From Heterotrichella gracilis (Eukaryota; Sar; Xanthophyceae; Tribonematales; Xanthonemataceae): a stretch of 64,000 nucleotides of DNA. Shown here in pieces: positions 34,384 to 49,300 of the stretch. Under the pieces are notes generated by a model that was not told the origin of the DNA, searched no databases, and saw only the letters and a list, made by a program, of their open reading frames with translations. Location of the stretch: assembly GCA_032358255.1 (NCBI GenBank), contig JAULBX010019743.1, positions 1 to 64,000 on the forward strand. The letters are read 5' to 3'. The position numbers and the translations under genes are program-made. The stretch's first letter is position 1. Each line of letters begins with the position of its first letter.

Positions 34384-35874
34384 GGCGCCACGTGTCACGT
34401 TGGCAGCAGCAGGCGGCAGCCAGGCGCCGGACCTTTTTGAACCCTTCGGTAGGGTCTGGGGGGACTCTGCGTCACCCTTTGCTGCCGCGGAGAGGGAGAT
34501 GCGGCGCGTGGATGACATGATGCTAGACCTGCGGCGCCAGGTGGGTGGTGCGCAAGGGTGTGATGACAAGGTTCCTCTAGTGTAGAGCTCTGGAAGCCCT
34601 AGGGGTTAGGTGCCTGTGTCCCTCGGTAGGGTTTTGTGGTGGAAGTGCGACACTCTTGCTGTGCATCTCAGAGCTGCCTGAGAGCCCTGTGCACGCTTGC
34701 ACCTAGGCAGCCTGAATGCAATCTGCCATGTGCAATCTGCCATTTGATTATCCCTGCCGCGACTAGATGCCATGCAATGAGATGCAACCATCGCGAATGC
34801 TGTGGGCTTGGACCCAGCAACACCAGCAATGCGCCGCGCACAGCCCACAGCCCGCATCCTTGGCATGCGCAACCCCCATCACAGCCACAAGCCGGTCATT
34901 AACCCTGTCGAGGGTTTCCCTGCAGGTGGATGAGGACGTGGGCAGGGCGGTGAGTCGCGCCCGCAGCCAGGCTGATGAAGGTGCGTGTGTGGGTGGTGCC
35001 TTGCTCAACAGATATCACCCCTCACGCCACCCCATGCAATGCGCCCACACACACCCTCACTTTCACACACACACCACCCCATACCCATACCCATACCCAT
35101 GCAATGCACCTCCACGCGCCCTCGCCCCACCCCACCCCAACCCCTTGCCTCGCACCCACGCACACTCTCCCCCTTTCCCACAGCCGCCAAGCAAGCCCAG
35201 GCAGTCACAGAGTCCGGCCCGGGATGGCTGCGGTCCCACCGCGAGCACAACTCGGAGGAAACCCTACCGGGGGGTTTGCGCCGCCAGTACTACTCGGAGT
35301 CAATCATGGTGTATGGGGTTGGTGCCGCCCCGCTGCAAAGCCAAGTGCCCGAAGGGGCGCACATTGGCATGCCGGTGATGTTTGGCGCGGCGGTGGTGGT
35401 GGGTGTGTACGCGGGGGTGGCTGCGGCGCTGGCGAGGGGCTTTGGGTCAACCACGTGAGTGAAATCAAGTGAATGCCTTCTCAGTGTCAATTACAACAAC
35501 CACACAATGTAGAGGAGAGGGGAAGTGGTGAGTAGGATATGATTTTAAAGGCGCATGTGGACAGGGGGCTGGTGTTCAGGGTTGATGAATTTAGGGTGCA
35601 TGTGGGCGGGGGTGGACACTGTGGAGCACCAACCTGCAAACGCAGGAGCAACATATGAAAAGATCAAGAAGCAAAAAGACCACCTTTTTCCTATTCTCAC
35701 TTGTGGCTGGCCGCCTGCAGGTACTCTGATGGCGTCAAGTGGCCGCTGGTGGTGCTGTGGCCCCTGCTGGCGCTCTTCTCGGGCCACTTCAGGCAGCAGC
35801 TGAGGGTGGCGATCAAGGGGAGGAATAAGGACAGGAGGGGGGACGCGCAAGGGGGGGAATCAAAGCGCGCATGA
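34384..35874 (+). CDS. unrecognised membrane protein, probably organellar, 5' end uncertain
   Basis: Exons at 34384-34540, 34926-34980, 35184-35454 and 35721-35874 join in phase and end at a TGA. The protein has FEPFGRVWGDSASPF, a charged helix (AAEREMRRVDDMMLDLRRQ), then VDEDVGRAVSRARSQADE. Two hydrophobic segments follow: GMPVMFGAAVVVGVYAGVAA and, after YSDGVKW, PLVVLWPLLALFSGHF. The tail is basic (IKGRNKDRRGD). This layout suggests a small two-pass membrane protein with both ends on the same side. I do not recognise the family. A plastid location is only suggested by the possible upstream MAASSTAIQH start at 34169. Two coding stretches contain AACCCT/AGGGTT words like the intron repeats. 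Confidence 0.65.
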
Positions 35875-37146
35875 GCTCAGAGGGGGTCGAATGGGGAGGT
35901 GACTGATGGCTGACGTGCAGCTGAATCAGATGCGTGCCACGTACCAGTGGTCTGATGGACAGGCAATGTGTTTTGTTGCCTATGTGAGGGATGGGCGTTG
36001 TATATCATTTGTATGTTCAAGGGAGGATGCTGTGGTACGCAGTGCTTGCCAAGAATTTTAATAATATCGAATTACTATGCATTCAGTTTACCCGTTTGGG
36101 ACCGTAAAGCACAGTCCACAGGACAGCAACTGTTTGAAATATTGTGATAGGGATTACAAGATTGGTAACTTCATTCAAATCGCTTGGAAATTGCAGTGCG
36201 ATGACATCTGCCATATGCGTTGATGCTTATAATCACTGTATTACTGCCGTATTTACACTTGCAACTTGTTTACATGTAATATGGCGCTGGAAACAATACA
36301 ATAGTACTACGCATGTGCGTACTACTAGTTGGGAATATGATTAAATTTCTTGAACTCAGATTGCGTGCCACAGCACTGCTGCACACTTGGAAGTTGCTGG
36401 CAACATTCAGTACACTACAGTACGCTACCGCAAGTGCACTGCAGCATGGCAATGTAAGCTGAGCGGTGGCAATGTGAACTGGGCTATGCACGCTAGACGA
36501 TGCGATAAATACAGGGACACCTTTTGGGCAAAAAAATCGGACGTAAGCCAGGTCCTGGCTAATTGCTGTTCCTAAAACATGGCGTGGTGCTGACTGGATT
36601 GAATACATCACGGGCACCCAGGCAGCCACGCCCCTCTAGTGCTATACACAATTGATTTTGGATTGCTTGTTGCAGTGCATCATGCCATGCAATTGTCACC
36701 CTGTGCCACCCTGGGGCAACTGCGTCCACAAAATACGAATTCACCTAAAATTGCAATATCTGTCTGTACGTGTCCAGAAACGGGCCCTGAATATGTTGCC
36801 GCCATCACTCCTCATGACCTGTGGTACTACCACCAGGCACTGCCCATGGGACACTGCGCTGCGCCTGTGTGAGGTACACCCTGCGCCGATGGCTGCACAC
36901 CCTCCCCCTCCCCGCGCTCCTACCCTTAACCCTCCCCCCAGTGCTGGTCGCGGCAAAACGGCGCGGGTTGACCCCAGCGCCACACGGCCAGCAAAAGCAG
37001 AAGGCCCTCCCATCTTCCACCCACGATTGAGCCGTGAGGCGCTCACGCACATAGGACTCCCCGCTCCACAATGCAATCCAGGAACATGGTTGCACACACC
37101 CATGCCTACGTCCAGCCACCCATGCTCACATCCAAGCCCAGGCCCG
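35875..37146. other. intergenic region between convergent genes
   Basis: No supported gene. It lies between the stop codons of the membrane protein and the UMP-CMP kinase, and must contain both 3' untranslated regions. Confidence 0.5.
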
Positions 37147-39425
<2,279 letters not shown>

Positions 39426-40032
39426 CGCAAGGTTGGGATTGGCAAGGTGTGGGTCCAGCTAGGTGGCCTGAAGGGAGAATATAAGGAGAAGGAAGCTAAC
39501 GCTTCCAGAATGCACTGCACTGAGGTTCCACCTTTGTGCCAAATGCTCTTTCTTGTACGAGGTGGCGAGGTGGTGCGTGTGTTGCGACGTAAACCCAAAT
39601 TTGGCCCCTTCCAACCCACCAGTGGCTAGTCCAGTGGCAAAGTGCGGCTAGACACGGCTGCGAGTGGTCAGGAGACAGGGGGAATCTGTCTTGGCATGGC
39701 TTGGGCTTGGCCCTTTTATTCGCGGTGTTTTTCTGCCGGCACAAAAAGGGGTCTACCTTATTGGTGGAAAACGAGGGGAAATCACTGTGGGCATGCCGTG
39801 CGGGATTTGCGCAACCTTCAGTAAAGCCAAGGTGCTGTCCTGGCCTGCCTGGGTTACATTTCTGACACTAGATACTTTGTACAATCGTCTGGCAGGTGTG
39901 CTAGGGTTTGCTGAGACAGCTCTCACGGCCGACATCCGTACACATGCCAAGGACGTTTTACGGGACTAGCCTGCTCATACAGGCAGCAAAGGCGTAGCCT
40001 GCAAGGCAAAGGGAATCGAAACACTGGGTCAT
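39426..40032. promoter_or_regulatory. 607-bp divergent promoter region of UMP-CMP kinase and RIB72
   Basis: The two start codons face away from each other across this spacer, so both promoters and 5' untranslated regions must fit within it or overlap. No TATA box or known ciliary-gene element is clearly recognised. Confidence 0.55.
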
Positions 40033-43000
40033 ATGGACTACCCAAATGTCCCAGTGCCCAACCTGCCGGGTTACAGAGTTAATGCACCGGTACGGCAGGC
40101 GCATCACGTTCTATTGGGCTAGGCCAAACGTGCAGGACTGGAACCACAAACCAAACTAGCAGTGTATTTGTTCACGAATCTGACTGTTTTGTTGTTGTTT
40201 TCTGCTGTAACCACTCGTTTGGTAGACTCTGGGCAGTTATTTTGTTCACAAACCTGGCTCATCTGGTTTCATGCTCATCTGGTTGCATGCTGTTGGTTCA
40301 TCGTTTGGCAAACACTGGCCAACTGCTTCAGGTGCTTGACGACAAACCAAAGTACAAGAAGCAAACGTTGGTTTATCGGAAGGGATATGCCACTGAGGTG
40401 CCAGAGGCCCCTGCGGGCCTGGTTCTGGATGTCAGCACTAAAGGACAGATCAGTGCACACAGATCAGTGCACACACCTGCACACCAGTCACCTGACAACA
40501 AGACCACCATTTCGCCAGTGAAGCCAAGATGGGTAGAATTTGATAAGAAGGTCAGTGTGTTTCAGAAGTGCAGCCCATTTGATATCAGCCATGGTGTACC
40601 GCTCGCGCCAGTCAACTCTCATGGTGGCAATATATTGCTTGCACCTTCAGTGTGTGGTTTGTCTGTTCAAGAAGGTCACACTACTGTATAGAGACACTAA
40701 ACCATGCACAAATTCAGAACTTCATTGCGCAAACGCCCATTTTGTTTCAAGCCCAAAACTCACTGTTGGGAGCTGTGTCATCGCAGGTTCTGAGGTACTT
40801 TGGCTATTACCTAGAGGAGGTCCCGTACAGTAGGGTGGAGAACTTCCGCGTCAGGAAGGTCGTCATTTACTACTACCTGGAGGATGACACACTGCAGATC
40901 ACTGAGCCCCACCAGGACAACAGCGGCCTGCCCCAGGTGCCCTACCTATACCCTACCTATACCCTAGCTACCAGTCACACTCCAGACTCCAGACTACTCG
41001 CTAGCAAATGCACAGGCATCAATTGCATGCTGTGCAGGTTCATACTCCCTTGCAGTGGTACACATGCCCAGCATACCTGATAAATGCCAATGCTTTACCA
41101 CGCCCAATGCACTGTTGGGCTACAGGGAGTGCTGTTCAAGCGCATGGAGGCAGACAAGGACGACGGCAGCCTGTGCACCTACTGGGACCTCACAGTGGGG
41201 GCACAGCTGCAGCTGTATGGCAAGACCTTCTACATCGTGGACTGCGATGCCTTCAGCAAGAACTTCATGCAGGAGGTTGGTTTGCCTGTGACAGACGAAG
41301 TGCTGCCCTACCCAACCAACCCAATTGACATCTGGAACGCCTCGCTGACGAAGCGCCAAGGTAAATAATTTAGCAGCAGTTTAGGTTTTGGGGACATGGC
41401 AGCACCCTAAGGGTTCAGGCTAAACCTCAACCCATGTATAACTTAATTGTCTTTGCCAGGCAGCGGCAGTCTGTCATCATGAGCCACTGCTGTGCGCACA
41501 CCTGCTCACTGCCTGTAGTAGAACAAAGGAAAACAGTACTAGGCTGCAGATTGTTTCAGCAACTTCCGTAATGAGTGGGTGTGCAATTACTGCCTCAAGG
41601 ATGAGTAGACTGCTTTTAAGCTGACTGCTGATCTTGACTGTTCTGGTGGAATGCTGGCGCTTAATTACATGCACACCTGGCCATGGCTGCAGAGAAGGAC
41701 GACAAGCCCAAGCTGTCGTACCGCCACAAGGACCCCTTCAAGCAGTTCTTCAAGAATGAGAAGAAGGTGCTGCGCTTCTTCTGCATATGGGACGACAGGC
41801 AGACCCTGTACGGGGACAGGCGGCCATACAGGCTGCACTACTACCTGGAGGATGACACGCTGGTGAGTGGCCAGGACACTTATAAAGCATTGCCTTACGC
41901 CATGTGAACAAACCATTTTTGGTTCAAGTGGGAATAATTCCCCAAAAACATATGGCATTTTTGCAAGTTTTAAAGCTGCAAACTGGATTACCCAGCATTT
42001 TAATACAGGCATGCGCATGTAGCACGCGCATCTTCACATGCCAATGCTGCACTGAATTGTATGATGATTATTAATCATTGATATTTATCAACGACACATT
42101 AGCTAACTTCAGGAAAATATACAAGTCCACCAAACTGATGGGATAATGCTATCGAGCTCACAAAACTGTTGTTGAGAATTCCTCCCCACCATGCGCAGGA
42201 AATCGTGGAGGACTACCCCGCCAACTCGGGGCGGGACCCCTTCCCCATCTTCCTCAAGCGCGGCAAGCTGCCCAAGGAGAGCAGCAGCGAGTTTGTCAAG
42301 GCAGCCATGGACTGGACCCGATACTATGGTCCTGAGGACCTGCGCGTGGGCATCTGGCTCACTGTGTACAACCGCAACATACTCATCCACAACTGCGACG
42401 ACTTCACGCGCGCCTGGTACAAGGTGCGCCACTGAAACGTGCATATGTGGTACATGCCATGGAGTGCAGGGAAGCAGCATGTTTGGAAGCAGAAACTCAT
42501 TGTAATCTTTATTGCAGATTATAATGCAAATGACGTGGGCTCCTCAGGCACCGCAGGATACTGCGGATCTCAGCCACCCCATTTTTGCTATATAAATAAA
42601 TAAGTAAATGACTACGCAGCCTGTCCTTGAACAGGCGCGTTGGTTAAGGTAGAGGATCAAGCGAAGAGAAAAGCATTGCCCTTCTGTCCACTGTTCCCCT
42701 ACCATACCCCATATTTGCTACATTTAATATGGTTTAGGATTTAGGGTTTAGGGTTGGATGTCTGTCGGACAGGCTTCCCCCTGCAGGAGCATCTGGGCTA
42801 CACAAACCTCAACCTACACTTGCTGAACACCACCAATCCAACCACCACTTACCACCACCACCATTTCAATTTGTCCCTTTTCTCCGCAGGAGAACCTGGG
42901 TTACGATGAGACCGACCTGGCCCCCCTGGACACCGCCCAGCCCAGCCGCCCCATCCCCGTGCCCTCCCTGCCCGACTACAACGGCTACGGCACCCTGGAG

Positions 43001-44878
43001 GACAGCCTGCAGAACTGCGTGTCGCTGGTGCCCAAGCCCCCCAAGAAGGACCTGTACAAGCTCATGAACAAGGAGAAGATCGTGCTGCGCTACGGGTGCA
43101 GGATGGCGGAGGCGCCGGGGACCAAGCTGGGGTTTGCGGACGGGTGCGGCATGCTCCCTGCATCGTTGTCAGAGCTAGTTTGCTCATGTGCATTTTGCTG
43201 TATGTGCATGCACATGGGTGTAGGATGGCGGAGGTGCCGGGCACAAAGCTGGGGTTTACGGATGGGTGCAGCATGCTCCCTATCCCTACGCACGTCCTCC
43301 TTCCACAGAATGCGAGACCAGAGATTGTCTAGCATGTGTTTTGTCGGTGGCAAAGCTGTTTTGCTCATGTGCATTTTCTGTACATCCTGAACATGTTTTC
43401 CAAAAGCGCACGCGCATGTTGAGCCAGTCACCGCCAGAAATGATTTATTGCATTAATCCATTTGTCGTATTAAATGCTGTATCACGCACTCCAAATGATA
43501 CGCAACACATGTTTCAACATAATCTAAGCAAATTATTCATATAGTTCCTCTTATGCCCGTCCCAGGGACCGCACCTTTGTGCTGTCTTGCTTCCTGGCCG
43601 ATGACACCATCCTCATCTTTGAGCCCCCGCAGCGCAACTCGGGCATCGTGGGGGGAAAGTTCCTGGAGAGGCAGCGCGTGTATAAGCCAAACTCTACAGA
43701 GGTGCGCACGGCAAAATCAAGACAGTACATTAGTAAATCACCTGAAGGAAGCACAAAATAGGTAAATTTTGCTGCGCTGCCTCTTCCTACCTTGGCACGT
43801 TGGATGACGAACGAGCCAGGGTTTGGAAAGTGCCGAGCCAGCCGTGTGTTGCCGAAGGCAGCAACGGCGCAAGACATGACAACCCCTTGGCAATGCGTCA
43901 GCGCCACCACCAACAACCACCACCACCTCCAATCCCATCACATGCATGCCAGTCTCACGAGGCCTTGAAAATCAATTGTAAAAAATGCTCTCATGCAATT
44001 CATTGCGCCACCCTCTAATAGGATTTCACATTCATCCCCAAATCATTTACGTTAAAATGGTTTCTTTTTCACAATGGCTGTTCTCACACCAACTACCATG
44101 CCTTTTCCAAATTGAATTTTCCAGTCCCACATCCCGTCCCCATCCCCATCCCCAGGTGTACACCGACCGCGACCTGTACGTGGGTGCCACCCTCACCATC
44201 CACCACCGCCAGTTCCACCTCATGGAGGCAGACGAGTACTCCTACCAGTACATGGAGAACAACAGGCACCTGTACGTCATGGCGGACTGGGAGCGCACCC
44301 TGAGGCTGGCAAGGGCGCAGGCAAAAGGTGGGTGGTGGGTGATGGTGGTGGTGTGTGGGGGAGAGGGAGGAGTGTGGGCGTGTGAGTGTGTTGAGGCCAT
44401 GCGTAGGAACAGAGCCAGGTTCTTTTTTCATTTTGTCTGTAATTATATTCGGCTTTTGAATATATATTCAAGTAAGGGTTTGAATGCGCATGCAAATTTA
44501 TTCCATTATATGATTGTGTTACTCCACGGTCTGCAATTTGCAATGATTGTGTAACATCCAGGATGCCGCCATCAGGGAAATAACTAATGGCAATATTTCA
44601 AAACCAATTGATTCTGAATTGTAATATCCACATATACTCTAATTCAATTTGGATGTACTCCCCGCGCAGGCAAGGAGCCCGCCCTGCGCGCCGCCATCAT
44701 TGACGTTGACGCCAGCGGCAGCGGCCAGCTGGGGGTGGACCAGGTGGCGCAGGTGGTGGAGCGCGCGGGGGTGTCCCTCAGCCGCCACCAGGTCATCACC
44801 CTGGTCAGGCACATGGCCATGGGGGCGGAGGGGGGGCGCGTGGGGGCGGACACCGTGCTGCACCAGCTGCTGGCCTGA
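40033..44878 (+). CDS. RIB72: RIB72/EFHC-type axonemal microtubule inner protein with three DM10 domains
   Basis: Ten exons, 40033-40089, 40332-40550, 40787-40936, 41126-41360, 41693-41862, 42199-42423, 42890-43143, 43566-43701, 44156-44327 and 44670-44878, are in phase throughout (608 aa). It starts MDYPNVPVPNLPGYRVN. Three DM10 domains are clear: VLRYFGYYLEEV to WNASLTKRQ; VLRFFCIWDDRQ to DDFTRAWYK; and IVLRYGCRMAE through RTFVLSCFLADDTILIFEPP to DWERTLRLA. The C-terminus has an EF-hand-like loop (DVDASGSGQLGV) whose 12th position is Val, so calcium binding is doubtful. RIB72 binds inside ciliary doublet microtubules, so the organism makes motile cilia. The end of exon 7 (43143, GG|GTGCGG) is the least certain junction: a nearby GG|GTTTGC also fits the phase. 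A 14-base tandem repeat lies in exon 2. Confidence 0.94.
43207..43285 (+). repeat. copy of RIB72 exon 7 end and donor region
   Basis: About 70 bases match 43093-43160 (RMAEAPGTKLGFADGC and the following cagcatgctccct-like run). It lies just downstream of the real exon end. The copy has its own GT at the equivalent of the MAE codons. Confidence 0.8.
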
Positions 44879-45190
44879 GGAGAGGGGGTGGAGTGGGAGC
44901 TATAACATATGGCCTGAGGAGAGGGGGTGGAGGGGGAGGTATGGTGCCACCAGGGGGGTACGCGGGAGCAGACACCATGCTGCACCAGCTGCTGGCGTGA
45001 GGGGAGGGGCGGATCAGGTCCTGAGCAGGAAAATCACAAGGGCGGCAGTGTCAGCACCATGCACCGGGGCTTGTTTCAATCCGGCTGGGGATGCATGGGC
45101 AAGAGGTATGGATCTGACAGGGGCGGCGGGAGGCGGAGCGGGTCCTTCGGCATGGACACCGTCCTGCAGCAGCTGCTGGCCTGAGGAGAG
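44843..45190 (+). repeat. triplicated RIB72 stop-codon tail
   Basis: The last codons and stop of RIB72 (ADTVLHQLLA then TGA, ending 44878) recur at about 44962-45003 (ADTMLHQLLA stop) and 45143-45190 (MDTVLQQLLA stop), each followed by the same gaggagaggggg-like run. The extra copies lie beyond the true stop and would be untranslated. Confidence 0.85.
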
Positions 45191-46341
45191 GGGGTTGGGG
45201 GGGAGCAATGGTCCCACCAGGGGCGGCGTGTGGGAAGGTGTGGGACGGGGGAGGGAGGTGCTGCCAGCGGCATCATGCTCGCACAATCATGGTCACGGTT
45301 TTACCATGAGGCTGCGGGGAAAGGGGAAGGGGAAGGGGGAGGTCCTTTGAAGGGGCAGGGTCCAAGGCTTGCACCCTAAGGATGGAGGATTGCCACACGT
45401 GGGTCGGGGGTGGCTCAGTGGGTGGATGGGTGATGTGCAGGTGGGGGGCATATGCCAATGGTGAGGGGGTTTGAAAGGGTTGAACTTGAAGTCCTCGTCA
45501 TGAATAGAATAAAAACAAAAACGACTCGAGGACGCATGCTTAATGCCGTCAGTGACGATGCACCAGGGCATTATTGTCAATACTATTGTGATTCGTTGAC
45601 AATTAATTTACCAACGTTGTCATAACTTATGCGGTTCAAATCTCTCTATCAGTGGTTGGCAAAAACACTATTAGCGTGCGACAGATGCATTGCAAGGGCT
45701 GGGCCTTGGGAGGATGTTGCCGCAACATCCTCCAGGAGTATATCGGCGATAATGTTGAACACAATTGCACCATAGCATTGCTTCCCCTTGGGTATTGTAC
45801 CAAGGCTTTTGGTAATGCGTGGTATTGTACCTACCTAGCTTGAAGGCTGTTGCACAAGGCCTTGCTGCGTGCCGCATGTCATTGAATTTTGTTTTGGACT
45901 CAATGTGTTAATTACACGTCGCGTATGAAATTCCCATTGTACCCAAAGTGATTGTATGTGGTAGGACCTGGGTACAACTCACATAATGTATGTGGTAGGA
46001 CCTGGGTGCAACTCACATATATATGCATATATGCTTCTTTATTCCGAAAGGTATTCCTGGTCCAACATAATGATGTTCAAGTCATCTGTCTGCCTTCTAG
46101 CAACTCCCAGCACTGAGCTACCCCGCTGGGTTGAATGACGATTCCCCAACCCCATAGCACACAAAGAATTCAGAATGCATTAGCCAAAAGGTTTGCATGT
46201 CAGAACCAGGAAAAGGAGACAGAAACACGCCAGCAGAAACACTCTGACACCAGTCGCACACAACCCACACCCAGTTGACCTCCCCCACCTCACCCCCCCC
46301 CGCTCACTCCCACTGCACCCTTACCTCCCCTACACCCCCCA
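45191..46341. other. intergenic region between convergent RIB72 and NAA35
   Basis: No supported gene. It holds a direct repeat pair at 45954-46021 (atgtggtaggacctgggt in each copy). Confidence 0.55.
45954..46021. repeat. 34-bp direct repeat pair
   Basis: Units 45954-45987 and 45988-46021 differ at only a few bases and are adjacent. Confidence 0.85.
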
Positions 46342-49300
46342 TCACCCCTGCTTCACCCCCTTGACCTGCAGCAGCGGGAAGTGCGGGTGCGCCCCAAAGT
46401 CCCACCCCAAAGTATACCCCCCCACACCCCCCTTTTCCCCTTTCCCCTCCCCCGCCTCAGCCGCCGCCAGCACCCGCAGCGCAACCTGATTGGCCAGAGC
46501 GCAGCGCACCATCCCCTTGAGGTCGAGCGCCTGGTCGGGGGTGAGGGTGTCGGTCGAGGGGCCCTGCTGCAGCGCGCGCAGGCCGTGCGTGGCGCGCGCG
46601 AACGCGTCCTGGGCGCGTTCGAGCATGTAGCTTGCGGGCACGCCTGCGGTGGGGTGAAGGGGGATTTACTAAGGGCACTGGGGAAATTGCAACGGTCAAG
46701 TGTGTGGGGCAGGGGAATGACTGAAAGAAAGTGGTGTGGAGGCCTTAGGTGGGGATATAGGCTGCAGGGCATGTTGAGTGTGTGCAGGCTGTTCGTAGCG
46801 GTGCGAATGCACCTTGGGCGCGTTCAAGTATGTAGGTTGCAGGCACGCCTAGGGGTGGTGCGGCAGGGAGGGTATCGGGGAGGGTTTTTAGGGCTTCAGA
46901 GGTACGCAGAGGTTGCACCGCCTGTGGGTAATTCCCAAGGCATTGCTTGCGAATACCTTGGAAACCAATAACATGGGCTGTTGCACCACACATTTGTGCC
47001 TAGAGCATGCCACTACACCCAGGGGCATGCCATTATGGCCGGGAAAATCCCACCTAATCCACAAATTCCCCACACCACACGTCTCCTCTCTGACACATAG
47101 CAATGCACATCAATCCACGGTACCACCACCACCACCACACAAAAATTGTATGACGCAACCCCCCACCAGCCCGCACACCCCTTGCACCCACCTTCCGTGT
47201 CCATGGCCGCCTCCAGGTGGGCGTAAGACAGCGGGGCGGGGCGCACGAGTAGGTGGAAGGGCGCGGTGCGCTGCTCGTAGTGGTGCTCGGGGGTGTTGAA
47301 GGGCAGGGGAGGGGGGCAAAGCTGCCCGGACAGGCGCAGGGCAACCACAGTGCGTAACAAGCCGTGGCACAGTTGGCGCATGGCCTCGCCCAGCAGCGCC
47401 TGCGGAAATGAAGGGTTTTCTTGCTTATTTTGTGAGGGGAACAGAGTAGCTGAAAGGACGCGGTGTGCTGCACTGCCCTCCACCTCAAGGGTTCGTTGGT
47501 CAATTGGTTGGTTGTATTTACACCTTGTCTACGGTTTGGTTGCTTAGGGTTCAGCGATTCCTTAGCATTCAGCAGCTAGGACTCCCATCCAGAAGGCGGT
47601 GCACCCTTCACCAGCGCCCTATCCCCGCTAAGAAGAGCCCTAGGGTGTAGAGTTTCCACCCACCTGGGCAGTGGGCTTGTCCCGCTGATTAGAGACTTAG
47701 GGTCTAGGGTTTTGCACGATAGGTGTCACTTGTGCAATGCGCTTCTGCATGAGCAGCTACCTCCTCGTCCTTGCTGAGCATGTGTAGGGTTTAGGAATTC
47801 AAGGGCTAGGGTTTTCCCCCCATACCTGGGCGGTGCGCTTCTGCATGAGCAGCCACTCCTCATCCTTGCTGAGCGTGCGCCCGTCCCTCCCCGTTTTACT
47901 CCCCGCTTTACTCCCCGCCTTGCCCCCCTTACCCACCCTGGCGCCCTTGGGGGGCACCATTTGCGCCCACTGCTGGGCGCATGCCAGGGAAACCCCCAGT
48001 AGGTACTCGCAGTACCTGCAAGTGAAAACCCTAGGTCAAAACCCTATAGAGCTCACCCTGGAACATGCACCCAGTTGGATCGATGGCATTGAATTCTTGC
48101 ACGGCAGAGGTGGGCGCATGCCAGGGAAACCCCCAGTAGGTACCTGCAGTGAAAACCCCAAGGTGAAAACCCTAGTCTGTGCTTGGGTAAAACCCCTTGC
48201 ACATTAAGTCCATGTGCGCCACTCCTAAACCTAACCTATGCGTAGTGAGATGCACCCACCCATGGATGACCTGAACCTCACTGGGGAAGGGCACAAATTC
48301 ACCTCGAATCCTGGGAACAGCATGGTTTGGACTGTGCAAGGGCAACTTTTGATAGACTGATTGTGATTGTTCTGATTGCATGTTCCCAAATATCAAGACA
48401 TGCAGAATGCGCCAACATATCCGGGGGGAAATGCGCCATGCAGCCTTGCGCAACCACAGGTCAGTGGCACCCACCAGTAGATGACATTGAATTCCTGGGG
48501 AGGGTACAGGTCCAGCTCGAATCCCAGGAACAGGTGCTGCAGCATGGTTTGGGCTGTCTCCTGCTCAACCCACGTGCTCAGCGGGCCAGCCAGGTCCTCC
48601 TCCCCTCCTGCGTTGCAAGGGGAGGAAGGGAGGTCAACCACCCACGATTCGGACCGCTGACATTGACGCAACCACCCACGCATTCCTACTGCTGTCTTAA
48701 GGCAACCCTGATTTCTCATCCCACAAGTTGTCCGGATGCAGTTGGTTAAGAGGTCCTGCATTTGGACGAGACCCCGAGCTCCAGCAATTCAACCACCCTT
48801 AATCCAAACCCTAGACACCCTGCGGGAGCGCACCTTCGCCCCCTCCCTCCTGGCCCCTGGCCCAGTTCCATCCCCACCCCCTGTCCCGGGTGTACTGCCT
48901 GAACTGCGGGGACTCATCCGCAACCCAGGCGTGGTTCTGCAAAATGGGAATGGAGGGTCAGGATTTAGGATCCTGTTTAGAGTTCTGTTTAGGGTGCAGG
49001 CAGTGTGCAGTGCGCAGGGTGTTGGGTCCAGGAGGTGGGGAGTGAACGCTTTCTTGCAGGTGTAGGGTGCAGGGTTTCACGGAGAGGTGGGTGCAGCAGG
49101 CTTGACAAACACTCCAGAAAAGGATGTACATCCCACCTGTAGCTTCCTAAACACCCTAGAAACCCTACACCCTGCTCGTGGTTCCCTTCCCCCCACCTGC
49201 AGGTTGTTCCAGTCGTCCAGCAGGCGCTTGAGCCGCCTGTGCTGCCGCGCCTTGTTGGCGCACATGACGTGGCACCAGTTGGACAGCTGAAGGGGGGGAA

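Noticed and set aside
48730-48800. tRNA-like string (agttggttaagagg followed by a possible B-box)
   Set aside because: No cloverleaf with paired acceptor and anticodon stems can be built by eye, and it lies in a NAA35 intron.
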